From the NCBI GenBank assembly GCA_029582155.1, contig CM055909.1:44576967-44640966 (forward strand): a DNA stretch of 64,000 nucleotides, written 5' to 3'. The DNA is from Panopea generosa. Taxonomy: Eukaryota; Mollusca; Bivalvia; Adapedonta; Hiatellidae. Below the pieces are notes generated by a model. That model did not search any database and was not told where the DNA came from. It saw nothing but the letters and a program-made list of their open reading frames with translations. Both the position numbers and the translations under genes were made by a program. Below, piece by piece: positions 12,079-23,500 of this stretch. Each line of letters opens with the position of its first letter. Position 1 is the first letter of the stretch.

Positions 12079-12928
12079 AACAATGAGAGTAAATCAAAAG
12101 CCGCTAGAATTTCTTACGGAAGTAAGGCAGTTGAACATGAGCCTGACGTATCAAGTGTTGAACTGGATTTGAAAAAGACTGTATTTTTGGAGCAACATAT
12201 AGAGCTCAGTTCAGCAAACATTGATGCTATTCAGAATATGACCAGTTTGCAATCAGAATCCCAAGTGTGGCATGATGAAAGACGCAAAATAATAGCAGCG
12301 TCAATGTTTGGACCTGTAATAAAACGAAGACCAATTATTCCTGTCCAAAATCTTGTTTCGGAGATGCTATACAAAAAAGTTCAATGGCAATCAGTATACG
12401 AGAAATGGAATCCAACAAGAGAGGGTGACAATTCATGAGTACACCATGAAAAAAGCTGAAGAAGGTGTAAATGTTATAGTTAAGAAAAGTGCGCTTATTA
12501 TTAGTGAACAATTTAAGTGTCTTGGTGGAAGTCCAGATAAAATAGTGTTTGAAAATGGCCAGAAGTCGGGGTTAGTTGAAGTGAAAAATGTTCTGCACAA
12601 CAAGCCTGGATTAAATGAAGCGGCGGAGAAAAACAAAAACTTCAATCTAGAATTGCAGAAATGTAGCAGAAAATTAAGTTTAAAAACAAACCACATCTAC
12701 TACATGCAATGTCAAGGACTTCTACAAATATGCGATTTACAATGGATAGATTTTGTTGTTCGAAGTGTAAATCCATATCAGTTACATATTGAACGTATCT
12801 GTAGGAACGATAGTAGTTGGAAGTTATGGTTTCCAAAACTTATGGCATTTTACTATATGGCCCTCTTACCTGAGTTGGCGTGCCCAAGGAAAGGCAAAAG
12901 TTCAGGAATACTAGAACCTGTTTTATGG
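12079..12928 (+). pseudogene. Exon 2, second part: YqaJ-like exonuclease domain
   Basis: After the TAA the same frame continues with SKAARISYGS, then QVWHDERRKIIAASMFGPVI at about 12,262-12,321, the usual start of YqaJ-like nucleases. Near 12,425-12,437 the frame changes. The second frame holds CLGGSPDKIV (Asp codon at 12,536), GLVEVKN (Glu at 12,578, Lys at 12,584) and IYYMQCQGLL (Gln at 12,707). Together these form the PD-(D/E)xK signature and the downstream Gln motif. The domain ends with LMAFYYMALLPEL. This family includes phage-type recombination exonucleases that resect double-stranded DNA, and in animals it is found in mobile-element proteins. All catalytic residues survive despite the frame break. 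The donor at 12,929 is GTGAGT. Confidence 0.8.
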
Positions 12929-13041
12929 GTGAGTCTTATACGAAAATGTATTGGCTAGTCCTTAACAATTTTATTATACATTTGTTAACAAAAAACTTGT
13001 GCTCGTTTTGCAATTATTATATTTTTGTATATGCATTTCAG

Positions 13042-13167
13042 TTTGAAGATAAGAGTAAGAAGGTGTGTCCAGTGAAAAAGGCCAAGACTACACGTAATCC
13101 GAGTTCTACAGATACACACAGAGAACAGTCAGATCATAGTACATCTCAGTGTAGTAGCTCTTCATAA
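13042..13167 (+). CDS. Exon 3: Ser/Lys-rich C-terminal tail
   Basis: The segment follows a clear acceptor (TGCATTTCAG ending at 13,041) after a 113-bp intron, keeps phase 0 with exon 2 and ends at TAA 13,165-13,167. The tail contains a basic cluster (KKVCPVKKAKTTR), possibly a nuclear localisation signal, and ends in a Ser-rich run. There is no known domain. The assignment rests on the splice sites and phase. Confidence 0.55.
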   Translation, partial: FEDKSKKVCPVKKAKTTRNPSSTDTHREQSDHSTSQCSSSS

Positions 13168-13709
13168 CATTATACCAGGTACATTTTCTTGTGTAGTTAT
13201 GTAATTTTAATGAAAATTCCTAAAAATCATTTGTACAATGCAGTGTTTGGTGTCAGCATTATTTTTTCATTTTTAAAGCTGTTATTGGGTCATATTGCCA
13301 ATGGCAAATAGTATCCTTTTTTCACAATTTTTGAGTGGTAAAAAGTCACAATAATTGTAAATTGAAACTTGCCATTATTCCTTGATAAAATAAAACTTTT
13401 CTCCATTCTCAATTGAGTTTTCACATTGATTCTTTAATTAATTTAATGTTAATAACAATTCCCAATTCTAAGGGTATGGGTCATTTTGCCAGAATGCTGA
13501 TAAAGACCACTGCTGTCAGCTATAAATGAGTCTCATAACAGTCGCATAACAACATTAGCTTACTTTTTATTTTACTTCAATTTTACTTTTAACAAATTGC
13601 AACAAACATATTGTTTTGAATATTTTAATTACATGAAATGTTTTCGTTATATTTTTCAATGATTACATTATAATGTTTGCATGACCATAATGTTTGCATG
13701 CTCTTTCAG
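13168..13709. other. Non-coding interval between the YqaJ gene end and the barrel-like module
   Basis: AT-rich. Two related phrases, GGGTCATATTGCC (about 13,287) and GGGTCATTTTGCC (about 13,477), hint at an old duplication. The right edge ends in a pyrimidine tract and CAG, a good splice acceptor. Confidence 0.5.
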
Positions 13710-13953
13710 GAGAGCATCAACGAGACAGTTGAAGTTTGTTGGTAAAAGAATTATACACAAGTGGAAAGTGTCTGAAGATTCGGACCAAACCAAATGGTAC
13801 AATGGCTTTGTGCTGTCATTGGTATCTGGAACAGATGGATGTCGCAATGCTGTGTGCAACGTTTTATATGATGGTGAAGATTAAATATATGAGATAGACC
13901 ACTTGTTAGTTGATTATGAAGATTCATCATTAAAACTTATTCACAAATAAGGT
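13710..13953 (+). pseudogene. Exon-like fragment with a Tudor/chromo-like barrel module
   Basis: After the acceptor CTCTTTCAG (ending 13,709) the frame reads LKFVGKRIIHKWKVSED, WYNGFVLSLVSGT, VCNVLYDGED, stop, then IYEIDHLLVDYEDSSLKLIH and a second stop at 13,948-13,950. The pattern of Gly-Lys-Arg-x-x-His-x-Trp, Trp-Tyr-x-Gly and YDGED resembles small SH3-like barrels (Tudor/agenet/chromo class) that read chromatin or DNA ends. An in-frame TAA at 13,882-13,884 sits where a Glu codon would restore the motif. It may be a fourth exon or a companion gene of the same mobile element. I could not identify the exact family. Confidence 0.5.
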
Positions 13954-15069
13954 AAATTTACTGTCTATACACTTAAATTATCCCAAATTAATGGTTAAGA
14001 GTGGACCATTGAGTGACAAATTGTTGATATGATTACTGTTCTCTAATTAACTATTATCATTTAACACAATTTTAGTTTAACATTGTAGACAAGATCAGAT
14101 CTTATATACTTTCCAAGCTGATCTAGTTGGACACTAGTTGCACATGTGCAAATACTGTTTTTCTCTTTAAGCAGGACATGCATGTATATTAATTTCTCAA
14201 ATATTGTTAATATTTAATCACTATTGGAAGTGTGAATACAATAACTTGTACTTTACATTTTCTTGAAATATATGAAAGACACACAGAAAATAAAGTGTTT
14301 GAAGAACATTGCAGCAAGTTATATTGTGTTTTCTGAACAACTAATATGACTTGGAAGTATATTGATCACAAAAATATGGTACATGTAACAAGGTTTTCAA
14401 ACAAAGTTCATTGTTTAATTAAAAAAGTTCTGTACTTTGATGGAAAACTATGGTATTGTCATTACTACAGTTTCCTCACACCTGAATGACTAAGTGTACA
14501 AGCCAGCAACTGTGATTAAAGCAGGTTGTTAAAATAAATAAAATTCATTTTAAAATACGGTAAATGAGTGTCAATGAATGACCACAAGAACCAAGTGTTG
14601 CAATTGGAATTCTCATTAAAGCAGGTTTTATGCAAACTTATAACTTTATATTGTAGTGAAGTATTACACTGATTGTAAATATTTACATGCTTGATACATT
14701 CATTTCAGTGCACTATATTGCTGAAATGAAGATGAACAGAATCAGATGACACGTTATTGTTAACAGCATAAACGTCCATATATGTGTACAAGTTGACTAG
14801 AAGTTAAGTCATCATATTGATACAAATAACTCTTAGAACTTCAGTAATGATATAATGTAAGAGAAGTTTATAGATAGAAAGTGAGATGTAGTTAATAGCG
14901 TTTTATAAATGAAATACAGATATAAAGATTATACAAGTTGAGTGTTGAATTACAATATAAAGTTTGTAAACATTTCTTAAAGTTTACGACTCGTATAAAG
15001 TATTTTGTAAACAAGAATACATCACGATTCGCACACCTTATTTGATTTATCGTCGTGTCTTTAAACATA
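13954..15069. other. Non-coding AT-rich interval
   Basis: No gene, RNA or repeat family recognised over about 1.1 kb. Open frames are short and of biased AT composition. Confidence 0.5.
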
Positions 15070-15071
15070 TA

Positions 15072-16634
15072 CTCAGCAAAATAGAAACGTCCATCCATAT
15101 TTCAGGAAAGATTTATCGAAAACCAAAAGGGTTACTTTTATGAATCAAAATAGAAAAACAAGTTCATTCATTTCTGTATCAAAACCAAATAATAACATCT
15201 GGCTATCTTGTTAACTTTTCGAGAGATAACCGGTCAAGAGAGGTATAGGGGGTCAAAATAAAAAATCCCCAAAACTCAGAAAGGTGTTATTGAATGTTTA
15301 GATATGGAATTTCAATAAGAAATGTGGCACATCCAGTAAATCTCGTTAGTACCGAGTGTGGCCACCATTTGCATGAATGCATGCAATGATCCTACGCCGC
15401 ATCGACGTAACGTAACGCAATACCAGTGCGTTGGGCAAATTCCTCCATTCCTGTTGTAACGCCCGTGTAAGATCGCGAACATTGTCAATCTGATGGTTAG
15501 CTCATGCTTTGCGGCCCAGCTAATCCCATATGTGCTCAATGGGGTTGAGATCCGAGGAAACCGCGGGCCATAGCATGACGTTGACATTGTTTTGCTGCAA
15601 GAATTGAGTGGTGACGGCGGGCATTGTCCTGCATCAATGTTACACCAGGACCATGCTGACGAATAAATGGTAAGGCATATGCATTTAGCACGTCTGCAAC
15701 ATAACGCTGTGCATTAATGTTGCCCAGTACAACAATCAAATCTGTCTTCCGGTTTCCCATGATCCCACCCCAGACCATTACGCTCCCTCCCCCAAACCTG
15801 TTCTTCTCAACAATGCAACAATCGGCGAATCTTTCATTTTTACCCCTGTATACCCGTAATCTTCCGTCAGCATGACTAACTGTGAACCGAGATTCATCGG
15901 TGAACAAAACTCGGTTCCAGTCAGCCCTTCTCCAAATCAGATGACGTCGCGCCCATAACAGCCTGGCAGCACGGTGACGTTGGGTCATTATCTGACCAGT
16001 GTACGGGCGGCGTGCCCTGATTGGTTGGGCGTTACGACGCAACCGGTTGCGAATGGTCTGCCCTGAGACACCGTATTGCCTAGCAGTGATTGTGGCTGCC
16101 AATTGACGTTGACGTAAGTGCGTCAATGTAATGAAACGATCGGCTCTAGCCGTCGTTACACGAGGCCTACCAGGTCGCTGCCGGTTGTGAACAGCCCCAG
16201 TCTGCTGGTACCGGGATGCAAGACGATCAATCGTCTTCCGACAGCACCCGAACCGACGCGCGACTATCCTGGCGGACATCCCACCCGCAAGCATCCCAAT
16301 TGCCTGATTTCGCTCGTTTTCGGAAAGCCGTGGCATATCGAAAACAGTGAAAAATTAAAGAAAAAAATTAATTTTCAGAATAGCCCCTATCGCATGAATG
16401 GTACGACATGAACTGAATCAACATATGGATGACATGTATAGCATGCACGTGCAAAACGTGCAAATGACCGTTCCGGTTACTGGACGATATGTAAACCGTG
16501 CGTATCGGGTAAACTGTATACGATCGTATTCTGAACATCGCCAGGGTTTAAAATACATGTACATTGAACATGTAGCAACTACACAGACAAAGCTTCACCG
16601 GCTATAAAACAGGGACGTTTCTAGTTTTCCTGAG
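15072..16634 (-). mobile_element. Tc1-like transposon with inverted termini and TA flanks
   Basis: The left terminus starts CTCAGCAAAATAGAAACGTC (15,072-15,091) and is mirrored by the right terminus at 16,613-16,634, with one indel and a mismatch. Both ends are flanked by TA (15,070-15,071 and 16,635-16,636), the target duplication of the Tc1/mariner superfamily. The element is 1,563 bp and contains one decayed transposase on the minus strand. Confidence 0.9.
15346..16336 (-). pseudogene. Decayed Tc1-like transposase
   Basis: The start is the ATG at 16,336 (MPRLSENERN). The N-terminal half holds helix-turn-helix segments joined by the PGRPRVTT motif that sits between the two HTH units of Tc1 proteins. 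The catalytic domain shows LFTDESRF (first Asp), GGGSVMVWGGI and LMQDNARRHH (second Asp). After a small deletion and frame change near 15,605-15,625, the protein continues in another frame with NVMLWPAVSSDLNPIEHIWD (catalytic Glu in PIEH). TAG then TGA stops follow near 15,500-15,530, then SMRRRIIACIHANGGHTRY, and the gene ends at 15,346. Length would be normal for the family (about 330 residues) without the damage. The enzyme is dead in this copy. The TIRs could still be mobilised by a relative. Confidence 0.85.
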
Positions 16635-16636
16635 TA

Positions 16637-17319
16637 TAGAACTGTAATACTGAATGGAATGTTTTTCGTGAATAACTTTTAAGCGGTTTATTTCCACTGA
16701 TAAAATAATGAACAAAAAGGTTAGACCAATATAAGTTAGTGAAACACGTCGGACCAAATGTTTTAAAATGCAAATCCGTTGTGAAAAGATGAATAAATCA
16801 CATTTTTATGTTGCTGCAACGGATTGTGCACGTGTACAACTTTCGTTTGTAAATTAAGCTGGAGACAGTATGAACAAAAATGTGTTAAATGATTCACACT
16901 GAATGAATATTGACTTTCGAAAATAATATGAACGAGTCAATTTAGTTTCTGTTAGTGTCCCAAAATATTGAAAAAATTGGAAAATCATTTATACCTCGTA
17001 TCAAGCATTTCCGATGTCCTCTATCAAATATTTACGACGTCAATTTGACGTTCTTTTAATATGGCGAAAACCTATGGACGCCACTAGTATGTACATGATA
17101 TACTGTATTATCATAGTTTACATAGGTACAGTAAGCATACTTAACCAAACCGAAAAACACCTAAAAACACAGATTGAAAAAAATAGTGTTAAGACTAAAT
17201 GTAGGCATATAGGATTGAGGACATATGAAAACAATGACAATGTGGCAATAGTTTGAGAGATAGCGATGGCAATGTTACTGAACTTACTGGTAACAAGAAG
17301 GAATGTTATTTTAAGGGGT
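16637..17319. other. Non-coding interval
   Basis: Nothing recognisable between the Tc1 element and the start of the G-rich array. AT-rich. Confidence 0.5.
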
Positions 17320-17529
17320 GAAGGAAAGATATGTAGTGACAGTAAGGTATGTAGTGTTGATATGGTATGTAGTGATGGTATGATAGATGGTGGGAAAGGC
17401 CTGGTAAATGGTAATCATAATGTAGATGGAGATAATACAAAAAGTGGTGATAACATGAACGCTGTTGGTACAGTAGGTGTCGATGGTCACGCAGTATGAT
17501 ATGTAGTCATAATCTGAGTGACAACTGCT
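17320..17529. repeat. Diverged edge of the G-rich array
   Basis: Words such as GGTATGTAGTGATGG and GGTGATAACATG echo the 54-bp unit but are too diverged to be phased. This looks like the old, un-homogenised margin of the array. Confidence 0.6.
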
Positions 17530-20500
17530 TGGAAAGTAGTGATGGTAGGGTAGGTGGTGGCAGTGTGATAGGTAGTGATGGTACAGTCAGTGGTAATGGT
17601 AGGGTAGGTGGTGGCAGTATGATAGGTAGTGATGGTACAGTCAGTGGTAATGGTAGGGTAGGTGGTGGCATTGTGATAGGTAGTGATGGTACAGTCAGTG
17701 GTAATGGTAGGGTAGGTGGTGGCAGTATGATAGGTAGTGATGGTACAGTCAGTGGTAATGGTAGGGTAGGTGGTGGCAGTGTGATAGGTAGTGATGGTAC
17801 AGTCAGTGGTAATGGTAGGGTAGGTGGTGGCAGTGTGATAGGTAGTGGTGGTAGAGTCAGTGGTGAAGGTAGGGTAGGTGGTGATAGTGTGACAGGTAGT
17901 GATGGTACAGTCAGTGGTGAAGGCAGGGTAGGTGGTGGCAGTGTGACAGGTAGTGATGGTACAGTCAGTGGTGATGGTAGGGTATGTGGTGGCAGTGTGA
18001 TATAGGTAGTGATGTTACAGTCATTGGTAATGGTAGGGTATATGGTGGCAGTGTGACAGGTAGTGATGGTACAGTCAGTGGTAATGGTATGGTAGGTGGT
18101 GGCAGTGTGACAGGTAGTGATGGTACAGTCAGTGGTGATGGTAGGGTATGTGGTGGCAGTGTGATATAGGTAGTGATGTTACAGTCATTGGTAATGGTAG
18201 GGTAGGTGGTGGCAGTGTGATAGGTAGTGGTAGTACAGTCAGTGGTAATGGTAGGGTAGGTGGTGGCAGTGTGATAGGTAGTGATGGTAGAGTCAGTGGT
18301 GATGGTAGGGTAGATGATGGTTGTATGATAGGTAGTGATGGTACAGTCAGTGGTAATGGTAGGGTAGGTGGTGGCAGTGTGACAGGTAGTGATGGTTCAG
18401 TCAGTGGTAATGGTATGGTTGGTGGTGGAAGTGTGATAGGTAGAGATGGTACAGTCAGTGGTAATGGTAGGGTAGATGGTGGCAATGTGATAGGTAGTGA
18501 TGGTACAGTCAGTGGTGATGGTAGGGTAGGTGGTGGCAGTGTGATAGGTAGTGATGGTACAGTCAGTGGTAATGGTAGGGTAGGTGGTGGCAGTGTGATA
18601 GGTAGTGATGGTACAGTCAGCGGTGATGATAAGGAAGATGGTGGCAGTGTGATAGGTAGTGATGGTACAGTCAGTAGAAATGGTAGGGTAGATGGTGGCA
18701 GTGTGATAGGTAGTGATTGTACAGTCAGTGGTAATGGTAGGGTAGGTGGTGGAAGTGTGATAGGTAGTGATTGTACAGTCAGTAGAAATGGTAGGGTAGG
18801 TGGTGGAAGTGGGATAGGTAGTGATGGTACATTCAGTGGTAATGGTAGGGTAGGTGGTGGAAGTGTGATAGGTAGTGATGGTACAGTCAGTGGTAAGGTA
18901 GGGTACGTGGTGGAAGTGTGAAAGGTAGTGATGGTACAGTCAGTGGTAATGGTAGGGTAGGTGGTGGCAGTGTGACAGGTAGTGATGGCACAGTCAGTGG
19001 TAATGGTAGGGTAGGTGGTGGCAGTGTGACAGGTAGTGATGGTACAGTCAGTGGTGATGGTAGGGTAGGTGGTGGCAGTGTGATAGGTAGTGGTGGTACA
19101 GTCAGTGGTAACGGTAGGGTAGGTGGTGGAAATGTGATAGGTAGAGATGGTACAGTCAGTGGTTATGGTAGGGTAGGTGGTGGCAGTGTGATAGGTAGTG
19201 ATGGTACAGTCAGTGGTAATGGTAGGGTAGGTTGTGGCAGTGTGATAGGTAGTGATGGTACAGTCAGTGGTGATGTAGGTGGTGGCAGTGTGATAGGTAG
19301 TGATGGTACAGCCAGTGGTAATGGTAGGGTAGATGGTGGCAGTGTGATAGGTAGTGATGGTACAGTCAGTGGTAATGGTAGGGTAGATGGTGGCAGTGTG
19401 ATAGGTAGTGATGATACAGTCAGTAGTAATGGTAGGGTAGGTCGTGGCAGTGTGACAGGTAGTGATGGTACAGTCAGTGGTAATGGTAGGGTAGGTGGTG
19501 GCAGTGTGATAGGTAGTGATGGTACAGTCAGTGGTAATGGTAGGGTAGATGGTGGCAGTGTGATAGGTAGTGATGATACAGTCAGTGGTAATGGTAGGGT
19601 AGGTGGTGGCAGTGTGATAGGTAGTGATGGTACAGTCAGTGGTAATGGTAGGGTAGGTGGTGGCAGTGTGATAGGTAGTGATGGTACAGTCAGTGGTAAT
19701 GGTAGGGTAGGTGGTGGAAATGTGATAGGTAGTGATTGTACAGTCAGTAGAAATGATAGGGTAGGTGGTGGAAGTGGGATAGGTAGTGATGGTACATTCA
19801 GTGGTAATGGTATGGTAGGTGGTGGAAGTGTGATAGGTAGTGATGGTACAGTCAGTGGTAATGGTAGGGTACATGGTGGAAGTGTGAAAGGTAGTGATGG
19901 TACAGTCAGTGGTAATGGTAGGATAGGTGGTGGCAGTGTGATAGGTAGTGATGGTACAGTCAGTGGTAATGGTAGGGTAGGTGGTGGCAGTGTGACAGGT
20001 AGTGATGGTAGGGTAGGTGGTGGCAGTGTGATAGGTAGTGGTAGTACAGTCAGTGGTAACGGTAGGGTAGGTGGTGGAAATGTGATAGGTAGAGATGGTA
20101 CAGTCAGTGGTTATGGTAGGGTAGGTGGTGGCAGTGTGATAGGTAGTGATGGTACAGTCAGTGGTAATCGTAGGGTAGGTGGTGGAAGTGTGATAGGTAG
20201 AGATGGTACAGTCAGTGGTAATGGTAGGGTAGGTGGTGGAAGTGTGATAGGTAGTGATGGTACAGTCAGTGGTAACGGTAGTGTAGGTGGTGGCAGTGTG
20301 ATAGGTAGTGATGGTACAGTCAGTGGTAACGGTAGGGTAGTTGGTGGCAATGTGATAGGTAGTGATGGTACAGTCAGTGGTAATGGTAGGGTAGGTGGTG
20401 GAAGTGTGATAGGTAGAGATGGTACAGTCAGTGGTAATGGTAGGGGAGGTGGTGGAAGTGTGATAGGTAGTGATGGTACAGTCAGTGGTAACGGTAGTGT

Positions 20501-23500
20501 AGGTGGTGGCAGTGTGATAGGTAGTGATGGTACAGTCAGTGGTAACGGTAGGGTAATGGTAGGGTAGATGGTGGCAGTGTGATAGGTAGTGATTGTACAG
20601 TCAGTGGTAATGGTAGGGTAGGTGGTGGAAATGTGATAGGTAGAGATGGTACAGTCAGTGGTTATGGTAGGGTAGGTGGTGGCAGTGTGATAGGTAGTGA
20701 TGGTACAGTCAGTGGTAATGGTAGGGTAGGTGGTGGAAATGTGATAGGTAGTGATGGTACAGCCAGTGGTAATGGTAGGGTAATGGTAGGGTAGATGGTG
20801 GCAGTGTGATAGGTAGTGATTGTACAGTCAGTGGTAATGGTAGGGTAGGTGGTGGAAATGTGATAGGTAGTGATGGTACAGCCAGTGGTAATGGTAGGGT
20901 AATGGTAGGGTAGATGGTGGCAGTGTGATAGGTAGTGATTGTACAGTCAGTGGTAATGGTAGGGTAGGTGGTGGAAATGTGATAGGTAGAGATGGTACAG
21001 TCAGTGGTGATGGTAGGGTAGGTGGTGGCAGTGTGATAGATAGTGATGGTACAGTCAGTGGTAATGGTAGGGTAGGTGGTGGAAGTGTGATAGGTAGAGA
21101 TGGTACAGTCAGTGGTAATGGTAGGGTAGGTGGTGGAAGTGTGATAGGTAGTGATGGTACAGTCAGTGGTAACGGTAGTGTAGGTGGTGGCAGTGTGATA
21201 GGTAGTGATGGTACAGTCAGTGGTAACGGTAGGGTAGGTGGTGGCAATGTGATAGGTAGTGATGGTACAGTCAGTGGTAACGGTAGGGTAGGTGGTGGCA
21301 ATGTGATAGGTAGTGATGGTACAGTCAGTGGTAATGGTAGGGTAGGTGGTGGCAGTGTGATAGGTAGTGATGGTACAGTCAGTGGTAACGGTAGGGTAGG
21401 TGGTGGCAATGTGATAGGTAGTGATGGTACAGTCAGTGGTAACGGTAGGGTAGGTAGTGGAAGTGTGATAGGTAGTGATGGTACAGTCAGTGGTAATGAT
21501 AGGAAAGATGGTGGCAGTGTGATAGGTAGTGATGGTACAGTCAGTGGTGATGTAGGTGGTGGCAGTATGATAGGTAGTGATGGTACAGCCAGTGGTAATG
21601 GTAGGGTAGATGGTGGCAGTGTGACAGGTAGTGATGGTACAGTCAGTGGTAATGGTAGGGTAGATGGTGGCAGTGTGATAGGTAGTGATGATACAGTCTG
21701 TAGTAATAGTAGGGTAGGTGGTGGCGGTGTGACAGGTAGTGATGGTACAGTCAGTGGTAATGGTAGGTTAGGTGGTGGCAGTGTGATAGGTAGTGATGGT
21801 ACAGTCAGTGGTAATGGTAGGGTAGATGGTGGCAGTGTTATAGGTAGTGATGATACAGTCAGTGGTAATGGTAGGGTAGGTGGTGGCAGTGTCATAGGTA
21901 GTGATGGTACAGTCAGTGGTAATAGTAGGGTAGGTGGTAGCAGTGTGATAGGTAGTGATGGTACAGTCAGTGGTAATGGTAGGGTAGGTGGTGGCAGTGT
22001 GACAGGTAGTGATGGTACAGTCAGTGGTAATGGTAGGGCAGGTGGTGGCAGTGTGACAGGTAGTGATGGTACAGTCAGTGGTAATGGTAGGGTAGGTGGT
22101 GGCAGTGTGATAGGTAGTGATGGTACAGTCAGTGGTAATGGTAGGGTAGGTGGTGGCAGTGTGATAGGTAGTGCTGGTACAGTCAGTGGTAATGGTATGG
22201 TTGGTGGTGGAAGTGTGATAGGTAGAGATGGTACAGTCAGTGGTAATGGTAGGGTAGATGGTGACAATGTGATAGGTAGTGATGGTACAGTTAGTGGTGA
22301 TGGTAGGGTAGATGGTGGCAATGTGATAGGTAGTGATGGTACAGTCAGTGGTAATGGTAGGGTAGGTGGTGGCAGTGTGATAGGTAATGATGGTACAGTC
22401 AGTGGTAATGGTAGGGTAGGTGGTGGCAGTGTGATAGGTAGTGATGGTACAGTCAGTGGTAATGGTATGGTTGGTGGTGGAAGTGTGATAGGTAGAGATG
22501 GTACAGTCAGTGGTAATGGTAGGGTAGGTGGTGGCAGTGTGATAGGTAGTGATGGTACAGTCAGTGGTGATGGTAGGGTAGATGGTGGCAATGTGATAGG
22601 TAGTGATGGTACAGTCAGTGGTGATGGTAGGGTAGGTGGTGGCAATGTGATAGGTAGTGATGATACAGTCAGTGGTGATGGTAGGGTAGGTGGTGGCAGT
22701 GTGATAGGTAGTGATGGTACAGTCAGTGGTAATGGTAGGGTAGGTGGTGGAAGTGTGATAGGTAGTGATGTTACAGTCAGTGGTTATGGTAGGGCAGGTG
22801 GTGGCAGTGTGATAGGTAGTGATGGTACAGTCAGTGGTAATGGTAGGGTAGATGGTGGCAGTGTTATAGGTAGTGATGATGCAGTCAGTGGTAATGGTAG
22901 GGTAGGTGGTGGCAGTGTCATAGGTAGTGATGGTACAGTCAGTGGTAATGGTAGGGTAGGTGGTAGCAGTGTGATAGGTAGTGATGGTACAGTCAGTGGT
23001 AATGGTAGGGTAGGTGGTGGCAGTGTGACAGGTAGTGATGGTACAGTCAGTGGTAATGGTAGGGCAGGTGGTGGCAGTGTGACAGGTAGTGATGGTACAG
23101 TCAGTGGTAATGGTAGGGTAGGTGGTGGCAGTGTGATAGGTAGTGATGGTACAGTCAGTGGTAATGGTAGGGTAGGTGGTGGCAGTGTGATATGTAGTGC
23201 TGGTACAGTCAGTGGTAATGGTATGGTTGGTGGTGGAAGTGTGATAGGTAGAGATGGTACAGTCAGTGGTAATGGTAGGGTAAATGGTGACAATGTGATA
23301 GGTAGTGATGGTACAGTCAGTGGTGATGGTAGGGTAGATGGTGGCAATGTGATAGGTAGTGATGGTACAGTCAGTGGTAATGGTAGGGTAGGTGGTGGCA
23401 GTGTGATAGGTAATGATGGTACAGTCAGTGGTAATGGTAGGGTAGGTGGTGGCAGTGTGATAGGTAGTGATGGTACAGTCAGTGGTAATGGTATGGTTGG

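Larger units (their letters stand above)
8368..13167 (+). pseudogene. Decayed Mutator-like transposase / YqaJ-like exonuclease gene
   Basis: This locus reads as one protein from three exons: 8,368-9,055, 10,858-12,928 and 13,042-13,167. Order of domains: N-terminal region, Mutator-like transposase domain split by intron 1, a linker, a YqaJ-like exonuclease domain, then a short Ser-rich tail. Joining the exons at GT..AG sites keeps the frame. The first junction falls after one base of a codon and the second between codons. Exon 2 is damaged: TGA at 10,980-10,982, a one-base frame change near 11,328-11,335, TAA at 12,076-12,078 and another frame change near 12,425-12,437. I know this domain pairing from many invertebrate predicted proteins tied to mobile DNA. 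Here it is most likely a dead copy. Sequencing error could explain the frame changes but less easily two stops. Confidence 0.8.
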
